Shown here: positions 10,303-19,700 of the stretch, one piece after another | Layout of the letters: each line of letters starts with the position of its first letter | Numbering within the stretch: position 1 is the stretch's first letter | Assembly: GCA_016719945.1 (NCBI GenBank) | Contig: JADJYE010000006.1 | Span: 310,001-374,000 of the forward strand | From: Polyangiaceae bacterium | GTDB taxonomy: Bacteria; Myxococcota_A; Polyangia; Polyangiales; Polyangiaceae | Direction of reading: 5' to 3' | DNA length: 64,000 nt | Program-made: the position numbers and the translations under genes | Notes under the pieces: model-generated | What the model was told of the DNA's origin: nothing | What the model saw: the letters and a program-made list of their open reading frames with translations, nothing else | Databases searched by the model: none

Positions 10303-12171
10303 TCAGACGATGGCCTTGTCGCGGCGCGCCTCGCGCAGGCGCCAGCGCACGATGCCGAAGGCCGCGACGAGCGCCGCGGGCAGCACCCCCAGCCACCAGC
10401 TGACGCGCGTCTGGAGGTCCTTCTTCTCTTGCTTGTGCGCCTCCCACTTCTTCTTCATGTCCTCTTCGGTGTCGCCCTTCACGCCGCGGGGCTTCTTCAT
10501 CGAGTAGGTGAGCGCCGGCTCCTGGAGCAGCTTGGCGTTGACCGCGAGCAGGTCGGGGTCGTTCGCCATCCAGTCGAGGGTGCCCTTGAAGGACGTGACG
10601 AGGGTGATGAAGAAATTGTTCTGCAGGTAGATCTCGCCCATCATCCCGAGCTCGCGATCACCCGGCTGCGGGCCGGCGATCATCTGCATCTGCGGCGGGA
10701 GCGGGGGCGGGTTGCCCGATCGCGCGAACGGGTTCGCGAGGAACTGTGAGGAGCTCAAGACGAGCAGCCGGCTGGGGGCGTCCTTGGGGGTCTCGGCGTT
10801 CGCCTTGATGCCCATGTCGTCGCCGCCGCCCGCGAAGGCGCTCTTCAGCTGGCCCATCACCGTGACGCCGATCGTCTTCTGCTCTTGCGGGTCCGTCTCC
10901 TGCCAGGCCGTCTTGTGGCTCATCGTCGTCGTGTCGGCGGTGATGACGCTCGTGCGCGGCGAGGTCCGCGCGATGACCTGGAACTCCGCGTTCGGCTGCT
11001 TCTCCTTGTGGATGACCAGCGGCGACGGGAACGGGAACGGGATCTGCGGCATCCGGAAGAAGGTCGGGAACGAGTCGTCGAACAGCTCCTCTTCCTTGTC
11101 GAGGCTGGCGTCCTTCTCGAGGATCGGGATCGCCGGGTTGATGAAGGTGATCTCCTTGCCCATCGACGTGCGGCCGGTGATCTGGAAGGTGCTGCCGAAG
11201 TCGATGGCCGCCTCGCGCTTCATCTCGACGCCGTAGCCGTTCAGGAGCTTCTCGAGGCCGCGCGTGTTGAGCGTGGCCTTCATCTCCTTGTCGGACGCCT
11301 CGAGGTTCACCGCGCTCGCCATGACCACGAGGGCCTTGTTGCCGAGCATCAGGAACTCGTCGATGCGCCGCAGCTCCTTCTCGCTGTAGTCCTTCTGGGG
11401 CTGGGTGATGATGACGCCGATCAGGCCCGCGTCGAGCTGGGTCTCACCGTCCTTCAGGTCGACCTCCTCGAACTCGTAGAACGGGAAGAACTGACCGAAG
11501 ACGGCCTTCAAGCTGCCCGGGCGCAGGTGCGCCGGCACCAGCGAGTCCGAGATCTTGATCTCGTCCTTCGCCGTGATGATCGCGTAGCGCGACTTGCGCC
11601 CCTCGTCGCGGTCCCGCACCTCGCGGATCTTGTTCGAGATGAAGAACTCGATCCCTTGGGTGTTGTTCGGGGGCCAGAAGCCGATGACCTCTTTTTCGTT
11701 GCCGTACTTGAGCACGAAGCCCAGGTACCCGTCGGCGGACGTCTGTTGGTCGCCGGACTCGGAACTCTCCTGGAGCATCTGCTCCTGGAGGCCCTCGTCC
11801 TTCGCGGCCTTCTTCTCGTCCTCCGTCTTCGGCTCGATGATCGTGAACTTGAACTTGCTCGGCGGGCTCTGCGTGCCGTCCTCCTTCTTGTAGGAGGCGT
11901 TCGCGTACTCGTTGAACAGGTTGGTCACGTCCTCGATGAAGAGGTCGGTCTGTGGCAGGCCACGCGTGACGTAGAAGTCGACGTTGAGCTCCTTGTTGAG
12001 GCCCTCGCAGACGAGGCGCTTGGAGCCGGTCGACAGCGTGAAGCGCTCGGTGTCGGTGACGTCGAACCTCTTGTAGTAGAGGCCCGAGATCACGTTGGCG
12101 AGCACGAGGATCCCCGTGACGAGGACGAGGTAGACCCAGGTGATGGTCGCGGCTTTGGTCCTACGTTCCAT
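10303..12171 (-). CDS. GldG-like ABC transporter auxiliary protein
   Basis: 622 residues. A membrane helix near residues 10-32 (WVYLVLVTGILVLANVIS), a large extracytoplasmic region with the GldG-type fold (FTLSTGSKRLV start, then VPAHLRPGSLKAVFGQFFP and DAGLIGVIITQPQKDYSEKEL), and a second helix near the C-terminus (WLGVLPAALVAAFGIV) followed by a basic tail. In Bacteroidetes GldG works with GldA and GldF in gliding; in other phyla the same trio is an uncharacterised ABC system, and this gene lies with its ATPase and permease. It follows the permease by six bases and precedes the DUF4340 gene by 12. Confidence 0.88.
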   Translation of the reverse strand: MERRTKAATITWVYLVLVTGILVLANVISGLYYKRFDVTDTERFTLSTGSKRLVCEGLNKELNVDFYVTRGLPQTDLFIEDVTNLFNEYANASYKKEDGTQSPPSKFKFTIIEPKTEDEKKAAKDEGLQEQMLQESSESGDQQTSADGYLGFVLKYGNEKEVIGFWPPNNTQGIEFFISNKIREVRDRDEGRKSRYAIITAKDEIKISDSLVPAHLRPGSLKAVFGQFFPFYEFEEVDLKDGETQLDAGLIGVIITQPQKDYSEKELRRIDEFLMLGNKALVVMASAVNLEASDKEMKATLNTRGLEKLLNGYGVEMKREAAIDFGSTFQITGRTSMGKEITFINPAIPILEKDASLDKEEELFDDSFPTFFRMPQIPFPFPSPLVIHKEKQPNAEFQVIARTSPRTSVITADTTTMSHKTAWQETDPQEQKTIGVTVMGQLKSAFAGGGDDMGIKANAETPKDAPSRLLVLSSSQFLANPFARSGNPPPLPPQMQMIAGPQPGDRELGMMGEIYLQNNFFITLVTSFKGTLDWMANDPDLLAVNAKLLQEPALTYSMKKPRGVKGDTEEDMKKKWEAHKQEKKDLQTRVSWWLGVLPAALVAAFGIVRWRLREARRDKAIV

Positions 12172-12177
12172 GGTCGT

Positions 12178-12915
12178 TCAGGCCCACTTTCGGCGTTCCA
12201 GCATGTGGAACGAAGCCATCAAGCAGAGGATCGGGATCGAGAGGAAGTAGACGATGTCGCGCGTCGTCACCAGGCCGCGCGCGAGGGATTTGACCCGCGA
12301 GTCGAAGTTGATGAAGTCGAGCGCCATCCGCAGCCACTGCGTCTCGGTCGAGTCGATCAAGAAGTTCGTCGAGTGCAGGAAGGCCAGCACGATGGTGGTC
12401 ACCACGAAGGCGATGACCTGGCTCTCGGTCAGCGAGGAGACGAGCATGCCGATCCCCACGCAGGCCGCGCTCTGCAGCACCAGCCCGAGATACCCGGACA
12501 GGACCGGGCCCCAGTCGAGCGCGCCGAGCTTCCATGGCCACACGAACATCGTCAGCGGGAACAGCAGCGTGAGCGCGACCGCGCACAGGACGACCGCCCA
12601 GGTGCCGAGGAACTTGCCGACGATGACCTGGTGATCTTTCACCGGCAGGGTGATGAGCATCTCGAGGGTGCCGGTGCGCCGCTCGTCCGCCATCACGCGC
12701 ATCGTGAGCACGGTCGCCAGGATGACGACGAGCACGGAGACGTTCTCGATCAGCCAGGTCATGCTGGCGCGGTTGATGTCGAAGAACCCGAGGTCTTTGT
12801 TGAGGAAGAAGTTGAACGCCACCGCGGGCAGCGTCAGGCACAGCACGATGTAGGCGACCGGCGTGTCGAAGTTCGCCTTGAGCTCGCGCTTCGTAATGAT
12901 CCAGGTGGGGCTCAT
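12178..12915 (-). CDS. ABC-2 type permease, GldF-like
   Basis: 245 residues with about six membrane helices (for example YIVLCLTLPAVAFNFFL, VSVLVVILATVLTMRVM, VIAFVVTTIVLAFL). The segment RRTGTLEMLITLPVKDHQVIVGKF is the conserved coupling-helix region of ABC-2 permeases that starts from an ERRTGTLE-type motif. The ATG start overlaps the stop of the ATPase gene (TGATG). It forms the membrane channel of the GldAFG-like system; the substrate is unknown. Confidence 0.92.
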   Translation of the reverse strand: MSPTWIITKRELKANFDTPVAYIVLCLTLPAVAFNFFLNKDLGFFDINRASMTWLIENVSVLVVILATVLTMRVMADERRTGTLEMLITLPVKDHQVIVGKFLGTWAVVLCAVALTLLFPLTMFVWPWKLGALDWGPVLSGYLGLVLQSAACVGIGMLVSSLTESQVIAFVVTTIVLAFLHSTNFLIDSTETQWLRMALDFINFDSRVKSLARGLVTTRDIVYFLSIPILCLMASFHMLERRKWA

Positions 12916-14195
12916 CAGCGTCCGTCCTTCTTGGGGTCTTTCGAGGGCGACTTGGCGGGCGCTTCGGGTTCGGCGGCCTTCTCCGCGGCCTCCTCTTCGT
13001 CCTCCTCCTCGTCGTCTTCCTCTTCGTCGTCGGCGTCGTCCTCGGAGTCGTCGGCGTCGTCACCAGCGGCCTTGGCCGCTTCAGCGGCCTTGTCGACCTT
13101 CTCGTCGTCGTCGGCTTCGTCGCCTTCGTCCTCTTCCTCGTCGTCTTCCTCGGCAGCGGCGGCGGCGGCCGCAGTGGCGGCCGCGGGGGCCAGCGCCTCT
13201 TCGACGTCGCGGCCGGCGCGCCCGCGGTCGGCGCGCTCATCGTCGCGGGTGAGGACCTTGAAGGCGTCCTCGAGGCTGTCGGTCTCCCGGCGGAGCTCGA
13301 GCACGGTGTACCCACGCTGCGTCGCGAGCTTGAACAGCTCGGCCCGCAGATCGCCGCGGGCGGAGCCGCGGAGCTCGAAGCGGTGGCTCGAGCCATCCGT
13401 CGGCAGCTCGCGCAGCGCCGTCACCCCCGCGACGCCCCGCAGGGCGTCCGCGCACTCCTGGGCCGAGGGCTTGCCGCCCTTGGCCGAGAGCGTGACGAAG
13501 TAACGGACCTTGCCCGAGAGCGCCTTGATCTCGTCGAGCGGACCGTCGGCGACGATGCGGCCCTTGGAGACGATGATCGAGCGCGCGCAGACGGCCTCGA
13601 CCTCGTTCAGGTTGTGGGTCGACAGCAGGATCGTGCGGTTCTTGCCGGTCTCCTGGATGTAGCGGATGACCTCGGCGCGTTCGTTCGGGTCGAGGTCGCT
13701 CGTCGGCTCGTCGAGGATGAGGACGGGCGGGTCGTGCAGCAGCGCCTGACCGAGCCCGACACGCTGGCGATAGCCGTGGGACAAGGTGCGGATGTCTTTG
13801 CCGAGGACGCGCGCGAGGCCGCACACGTCGACGATCTTCTTCATCCGGGTCTTGAACGTGCTCGTGTCGACCCCGCGCATCTCCGAGCAGAACCGGAGGT
13901 AGTCCCACACGCTCATCTCGACGTAGAGGGGGGCACGCTGCGGCAGGTAGCCGATCTTGCGGCGCACCTCGAGCGGGTCCTCGAAGGCGTCGATGCCGTG
14001 CACGCGCGCGGTGCCCGCAGACGCCGAGATGTAGCAGGTCAGGATGCGCATCGTCGTCGACTTGCCGGCGCCGTTCGGCCCCAAGAAGCCCACGATCTCA
14101 CCCTTTTTGACCTCGAAGCTGACCCGATCCAGCGCTCGGAAGGATCCGAAGTACTTGGTCAGGCTCTTCGCCTCGATCATCACGTCATTCGCCAA
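12915..14195 (-). CDS. ABC transporter ATPase (GldA-like) with acidic C-terminal tail
   Basis: About 426 residues from TTG 14195, chosen because a GGAGG lies five bases before it; ATG 14180 is the main alternative. Walker A GPNGAGKST (39-47), Q-loop at YLPQRAP, signature LSHGYRQRVGL (a variant of LSGGQ), Walker B LILDEPTSDLD and H-loop STH are all present. A C-terminal regulatory domain follows, and the last ~90 residues are alanine- and Asp/Glu-rich low complexity, unusual for the family. It opens the operon ATPase-permease-GldG-DUF4340-pheT. Confidence 0.93.
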   Translation of the reverse strand: MANDVMIEAKSLTKYFGSFRALDRVSFEVKKGEIVGFLGPNGAGKSTTMRILTCYISASAGTARVHGIDAFEDPLEVRRKIGYLPQRAPLYVEMSVWDYLRFCSEMRGVDTSTFKTRMKKIVDVCGLARVLGKDIRTLSHGYRQRVGLGQALLHDPPVLILDEPTSDLDPNERAEVIRYIQETGKNRTILLSTHNLNEVEAVCARSIIVSKGRIVADGPLDEIKALSGKVRYFVTLSAKGGKPSAQECADALRGVAGVTALRELPTDGSSHRFELRGSARGDLRAELFKLATQRGYTVLELRRETDSLEDAFKVLTRDDERADRGRAGRDVEEALAPAAATAAAAAAAEEDDEEEDEGDEADDDEKVDKAAEAAKAAGDDADDSEDDADDEEEDDEEEDEEEAAEKAAEPEAPAKSPSKDPKKDGR

Positions 14196-14336
14196 AGCTG
14201 CCTCCCGTTTCGCACGATGTGCGTCGCCGCCGTCCGCGTGGCCCGCGCCCTCGAGCCTCGAGGGGAACCGCACCGGGCGAGGTGCGTCGCTGCCCGAAGG
14301 GTGGATCTTCGAGCGCCCGCTGGTCGGGCGGCCGGC

Positions 14337-14364
14337 ATCCTAGTTCCGAGCCGATCCCTGTCAA
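14337..14364 (-). promoter_or_regulatory. Predicted sigma-70 type promoter for the GldAFG-like operon
   Basis: On the minus strand TTGACA (14364-14359) and TAGGAT (14342-14337) are separated by 16 bases. The -35 is a perfect consensus match and the -10 matches 4 of 6. Transcription would start near 14330, about 135 bases before the ATPase start. The site lies just after the stop of the upstream hydrolase gene. Confidence 0.6.
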
Positions 14365-14395
14365 CCGGTGGCCCCCAACCAACCGGACTTGGGGG

Positions 14396-15361
14396 TCATT
14401 CCCGGCTTGCATGGGTGCCCGTCCTCTCGAGGCCCGAGAGGACGGCGCGCGCCACCTCGTCGGGGCGCTCGTCCGGCACCCAGTGGCTCGCGTCCGGCAG
14501 GATCCGCAGCTCTGCGCTGGGGCAGACCTCCCGCATCATGCGATCGGCCACGCCCCTGCGGATCGCCTCGTCCCTGGCTCCCCAGAGGATGATCGTGGGG
14601 ACCTGGGTCGGCTCGGTCTTGGGGGCGTCGGTCGCGCCCTTGCCGCGCAGCAGGGCTCGAACGGCGCCCGGGAAGCCGGCGCGGTAGTAGCCGAGGGCGG
14701 CGCGCATCCGCGCGGGGTCCCGCAGGGGGCCGGCGTACAGCTCGACGTCCTCGTCGGAGAACGTCCCTCGGGCGCTCGAGCCCCTGAGCGTGCGGACGAT
14801 GGCGACGGCGCCGCTGCTCGCGAGGAAGCGCTCGATGAACGGGATCTGGAAGAAGGCGGTGTACCAGGAGCTCTTGAGCTGCTCCGGGTTCGAACGCATC
14901 TCGCGGGAGTACGCGCCGTAGTGAGGGCCGTTGACCGACACGTGGTGGGCCACGAGGTCGGGGCGGGACTCGACCAGCGCCCACGCGACGACCGCGCCCC
15001 AATCGTGCGCCACGAGGTGGGCAGGCCCCGGGCGACCGCCGGTGATCGCGAGCGCGTCGAGCACGCTCACCAGGTCCTCGGCGAGGGTGCCGAGCGTGTA
15101 GTCGCCGCTCGCGGGGATGTCGCTGCAGGCGTAGCCGCGCAGGTCGACCATCAGGACCCGGAAGCGGCCCTGCACGAGCGGCGCGAGGCCGCGCCACTCG
15201 GCGGCGTTCTGCGGGAACCCGTGGACGCAGAGCAGGCGCGGCGCGTCGACGCTGCCTGCGCAGAGCACGCGCAGGCGAGTGCCGTCCTTCGCGGTGACCC
15301 ACGTCACCTCGAAGCCGTGCTCGGCCGGGTAGTCGGCCACGCGGTCGCCGGTCTTCGTCAT
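14396..15361 (-). CDS. Alpha/beta hydrolase, epoxide-hydrolase-like
   Basis: 321 residues from ATG 15361, preceded by a GGGGGG purine run. Oxyanion-hole motif HGFPQNAAEW (48-57), nucleophile elbow AHDWGAVVAW with D120 as nucleophile, a cap region, a late acid in WGARDEAI and the catalytic His in ASHWVPDERP. Asp nucleophile plus HGFP is the usual pattern of epoxide hydrolases and haloalkane dehalogenases; the substrate cannot be told from sequence. It is transcribed away from the aspartate kinase gene, sharing an 87-base intergenic region. Confidence 0.9.
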   Translation of the reverse strand: MTKTGDRVADYPAEHGFEVTWVTAKDGTRLRVLCAGSVDAPRLLCVHGFPQNAAEWRGLAPLVQGRFRVLMVDLRGYACSDIPASGDYTLGTLAEDLVSVLDALAITGGRPGPAHLVAHDWGAVVAWALVESRPDLVAHHVSVNGPHYGAYSREMRSNPEQLKSSWYTAFFQIPFIERFLASSGAVAIVRTLRGSSARGTFSDEDVELYAGPLRDPARMRAALGYYRAGFPGAVRALLRGKGATDAPKTEPTQVPTIILWGARDEAIRRGVADRMMREVCPSAELRILPDASHWVPDERPDEVARAVLSGLERTGTHASRE

Positions 15362-15370
15362 CCCCCCGCG

Positions 15371-15401
15371 TTTACACCCGCGGCGCGCGGATCGGTAGCA
15401 T
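15371..15401 (+). promoter_or_regulatory. Possible promoter for the aspartate kinase gene
   Basis: TTTACA (15371-15376, 5 of 6 to -35) and TAGCAT (15396-15401, 4 of 6 to -10) are 19 bases apart, longer than ideal. The site sits in the intergenic region between the divergent hydrolase and aspartate kinase genes, 48 bases before the ATG. Weak prediction. Confidence 0.3.
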
Positions 15402-15448
15402 TGACGCGCCGCATGGGCCCGGCCTAAGCGCGTCACGGTCGGATCAGC

Positions 15449-16708
15449 ATGGCACTCGTCGTCCAGAAGTTCGGCGGCACGTCGATGGGCACCATCGACC
15501 GCATCAAGAACGCCGCCGCCCGCACCATCGCTGCGCACACCGAGGGCAACCGCGTCGTCGTCATCGTCAGCGCGATGTCGGGCGAGACCGATCGCCTGCT
15601 CCGCCTCGCGAGGGAGGTGACGGCGGTCCCCGACGCGCGCGAGATGGATGCGCTCGCGGCGACCGGCGAGCAGGTCGCGAGCGCGCTGATGGCGATCGCC
15701 ATCCAGGCGCAGGGGATGAGGGCGAGGAGCTTCCTCGGCCACCAGATGAAGGTCCTCACCGACAGCGCGTTCACGAAGGCGCGCATCAAGGCGATCGACG
15801 CCTCGAGGGTCCAGCTGGCCCTCGAAGAGGGCGAGATCGTCGTCGTGGCGGGGTTTCAGGGCGTCGACGAGCACGGCAACATCACCACGCTGGGGCGGGG
15901 GGGAAGCGACACCAGCGCGGTGGCGATCGCCGCTGCCCTCGACGCCGACGTGTGCGAGATCTTCACCGACGTCGACGGCGTGTACACGACCGATCCGAAC
16001 ATCTGCCCCTCGGCGAAGAAGATCGATCGGATCAGCTACGAAGAGATGCTCGAGCTCGCGTCGCTCGGGGCGAAGGTGCTGCAGATCAGGAGCGTCGAGA
16101 TGGCCATGAAGTACGGTGTCCCGGTCCACGTCAGGAGCTCGTTCTCGTCGTCTTCCGGCACGCTGGTGACGCACGAGGGCGATCTCGAGCAGGTCGTCGT
16201 CACCGGGGTCGCGTACGACAAGGGTGAGGCCCGCGTGATGCTGGTCGGCGTGCGCGACCAGCCGGGGGTCGTCGCCGAGATCTTCACCGCGCTCGCCGCC
16301 AAGAGCGTGAGCGTGGACATGATCATCCAGAACGTGTCGGTCGACCCCACCGGGGCGAAGGGCGCTCACACCGACGTGACCTTCACCGTAGCGAAGAGCG
16401 ACCTCGCTCGGGTGCGCGACGTGATCGACGAGATCGGCCGCAAGGTCGGCGCGGTCGACGTCCGCTACGACGAGGACATCGTCAAGGTGTCGGTCGTGGG
16501 CTTGGGGATGCGCTCGCACGCGGGCGTCGCGGCGAAGATGTTCAGCATCCTCGCGGAGCACGGCATCAACATCCAGGCGATCTCGACCAGCGAGATCAAG
16601 ATCTCCTGCCTCGTCGCGACGAAGTACACCGAGCTCGCGGTGCGCGCGCTGCACGAGGGCTTCCAGCTCGGCAACGCCCCGGCCGACGAGCGGACGCCCG
16701 CGATCTGA
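15449..16708 (+). CDS. lysC: Aspartate kinase
   Basis: 419 residues. N-terminal KFGGTSMG (7-14) is the amino-acid kinase nucleotide motif; GRGGSDTSAVAIAAAL is the second signature; two C-terminal ACT domains (about 265-405) provide feedback control, ending in the FQLG segment. It phosphorylates aspartate as the first step to lysine, threonine, methionine and diaminopimelate. Length and organisation fit the monofunctional Ask class seen in Deltaproteobacteria. It stands alone, 48 bases before the large kinase gene. Confidence 0.96.
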   Translation: MALVVQKFGGTSMGTIDRIKNAAARTIAAHTEGNRVVVIVSAMSGETDRLLRLAREVTAVPDAREMDALAATGEQVASALMAIAIQAQGMRARSFLGHQMKVLTDSAFTKARIKAIDASRVQLALEEGEIVVVAGFQGVDEHGNITTLGRGGSDTSAVAIAAALDADVCEIFTDVDGVYTTDPNICPSAKKIDRISYEEMLELASLGAKVLQIRSVEMAMKYGVPVHVRSSFSSSSGTLVTHEGDLEQVVVTGVAYDKGEARVMLVGVRDQPGVVAEIFTALAAKSVSVDMIIQNVSVDPTGAKGAHTDVTFTVAKSDLARVRDVIDEIGRKVGAVDVRYDEDIVKVSVVGLGMRSHAGVAAKMFSILAEHGINIQAISTSEIKISCLVATKYTELAVRALHEGFQLGNAPADERTPAI

Positions 16709-16756
16709 GCAGGGCTCGGCCGGCGCCGCGGTTCGGGGTACCTTCTCGGATCGCGG

Positions 16757-19700
16757 ATGGAGCGTATCGGGCCGTACCTGTTGGAGCGACGCCTCGGCGG
16801 AGGCGGGATGGGGGTCGTGTACGCGGCGCGCCACGAGGTCTCGGCAGCGCGCGTCGCGCTCAAGACGCTCGCCCTCCAGACCCCGTCGCTGGTCGCCAGC
16901 CTGCGGGCCGAGGCTGCGGCGCTATCGAAGCTCGAGCACCCCGGCATCGTGCGCGTGCACGAGCACGGGGTGCACGAGGGGACGCCGTACCTCACGATGG
17001 AGCTGCTCGAGGGCGAGACGCTCGAGACCGCCGCGAAGACGCTCGTGTTCTCGCGCTCGAGGCCGCTCAGGTCGGACCCCTCGGCGATCGGCCTGTCGGA
17101 GGTGCTGGAGGACGAGACCAAGCGGCTCGCGACCCGCGAGCAGGAGACCCGAAAGCTCGCGCCCCGCGAGGCAGCGCCCCACAAGCTCGCCGCGGTCGGT
17201 CCCTCGAGCGCCGCGAGCGAGAAGCCGAGGCTGCTGTTCGACGAGGCCCACATGCGCCGCATCGCGGGCATCACCGCGCGCATCGCGCGAGCGCTCGCGT
17301 ACGCGCATGGCGAGGGCATCGTTCATCGAGATCTCAAGCCCGACAACATCGTCGTCATCGGCGGCGACCGACCCGTGCTCGTCGATTTCGGGATCGCTCG
17401 GCCCCGGGCCCTGGTGTCGCGTGAGCGGCTCGAGATCGAGCGGGAGATCGTCGGGACCGCCGCCTACGTCGCCCCCGAGCAGATCTTCGGGGAGCCGCCC
17501 GACCCGCGCAGCGACCTCTACGCGCTCGGCTGCGTGTTCTATCGGCTGCTCGCCGAGCGGCCGCCGTTCGTGGGGTCGAGCGCCGCGGCCGTCCTGCGGG
17601 GGCACGTGCACGAGCGGCCGGCACCCCCCTCGACGTACGTCGAAGGCCTCCCTGCCGAGATCGACGCGCTCGTGCTCGCGCTGCTCGCGAAGGACCCGAG
17701 AGACCGCGTCCCCTACGCCGAGGACGTCGCTCGACGGATCGAGGCGCTCGGCCTCGCGCCCGCGTGCACGCCTGACGAGCCGCAGGCGCGGACGTACGTC
17801 TACGCGCCTCACTGCGTGGGCCGCTCCGATGAGATCGGGGAGGTCGCGCGCGCGATCGACGCCGCGGTCGGCGAGGTCGAGGGCGCGGCGGCTCGAGGCG
17901 TCGTGGTCACCCTCGCGGGGGAGTCGGGGGTCGGCAAGACGCGCTTCGTGGCCGAGGTGGTGCGCGCTTGCCCACGCGACGTCCTCGTCGTCGCGGCCGA
18001 GTCGGAGCCCCGGGGCAAGGGCGCCTCGGGGCCGGCGCGCTGCGTGATGGAGCCCCTGCTCGCGACGCTCCTCGAGCGCGCGCAGGGGCGCGACTCGCGC
18101 AACGTGCGCCGCTGGGTCGGCCCTCACGCCGCGCTCCTCTCGCTGCTCGCACCCGAGCTCGCTGCGTGGGCCGGCGACGAGGCGCCGCCGCTCCCGCGGC
18201 CCGAGCAGATCGGCCGGGCCACCGCGCTGGCGCTGGTCGACGTGGTCCTCACGATGTCCGAGGACGTCCCCGTCCTGCTCGCCCTCGACGACCTGCAGTG
18301 GGCGGACGAGATCACCCTCGCCTTCGTCGAGCGGCTCGCGTCGGACCCACGCCTGGGGGCAGCGCGCGTCGCGGTCTTGGCCGCCTACCGCGCGGAGGAG
18401 GCGGACCACGGGTGGCTCGCGCGCGGGCTCCCCGGTGCGGTGCACGTGCGGCTCCGGCCGCTGCCGCAGGCGGCGATGGTCCGCGCGGCGGGCGCGATGC
18501 TCGCGCTACCCGACGAGTCGCTCGACCACCCTGTGGTGCATGCGCTCGTCGCTCGCGCGAGCAGCAGCCCGTTCGCCCTGGTCGAGCTGACGCGCCTCGC
18601 GGCTCTGGAGGGGATGCTCGTGCGTGAGCGCGGTGAGTGGTCGCTCGATCCCCGCGCGACCGGTCTGCTCGAAGGCATCGCGACCGGCATCGGCGAGCGC
18701 ATCGCCAGGACGCGGCTCGCGAGGCTCGACGACGTCGCGCGCGAGCTGGTCTTCGCGCTCGCCGTCGCGGGCGGGAGGCTGGCGGTGGATCACGCCCTCG
18801 AGGTCGTGCTCGGTCCGGGCTCGGCCCCCCCTGCCGCCCTTGAAGAGCGAGCCTACTCCGCGTTGGCGGAGCTCGTTCGCGAGAGCTTCGTGGTCGAGAG
18901 CGCCCCCGGCGAGGTCTCGATCGCCCACGACAAGCTGCGCGAGGCAGCCACGCTCGAGCTGCCGCCTGCGCGCGCAGCCGAGCTCCATGGGCGCGTCGCC
19001 GCTGTCCTCATCGCCGCGAGCGACGACTCGGCCGAGCGGGAGGCCGAGATCGCCTACCACCTGGAGCGCGCGGGCGAGAGCGCTGCCTCGTCGCGCCATT
19101 ACGTCGCCGCGGCCGAGCGCTTCGAGCAGCGAGGCGCGGTGGCGCCGTCGCTCGCCTGTTGGAGGGCGGCGCTCTCGGCGGCGGGCGACGAGGGCAAGCC
19201 CGAGCGGCGGGTCGCCGCCGCCCGCCTCGGCGCAGCGCTCGTCTCGCTCGGGCAGGTCGATGAGGGAGCGCCGCTGCTCGACGAGGCGAGGGTGAGCGCC
19301 GAGGGCGCGGGCGATCTGGCCACGCTCGCCGCCGCCCTCGTCGGGCTCGCGTACGCCGCGTACCTGCGAGGTGAGGGGCAGGCGCTGCTCGAGCGCGCGA
19401 GTCGAGCGGTGGAGCTCGCGGCCGAGGTCGGCGACGATCGGCTCCACGGTCGCGCCGAGAACGTCCTGGGGATCGCGCACGGCTCGAGCGGGAGGTTCCG
19501 GCGGGCGATCGGGCACTATGAGCGCGCCGCCGAGCTCGCGGAGCGGAGCGGTGACGTCGCGTCGCTCGGCAAACATCGCAGCAACATCTCGATCAACTGG
19601 CGGCTCCTCGGCGAGCTCGACCGAGCCCTGGAGGCGGCGCGGGCGGCCGTCTCGCTGACGGTCAAGAGCGCCACGAGCCACGCGAACGCGTGGTCCAACC

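Noticed and set aside
10885..13503. 872-codon open frame on the plus strand
   Set aside because: Antisense to the GldG, permease and ATPase genes; composition is Arg/Glu/Val-biased low information.
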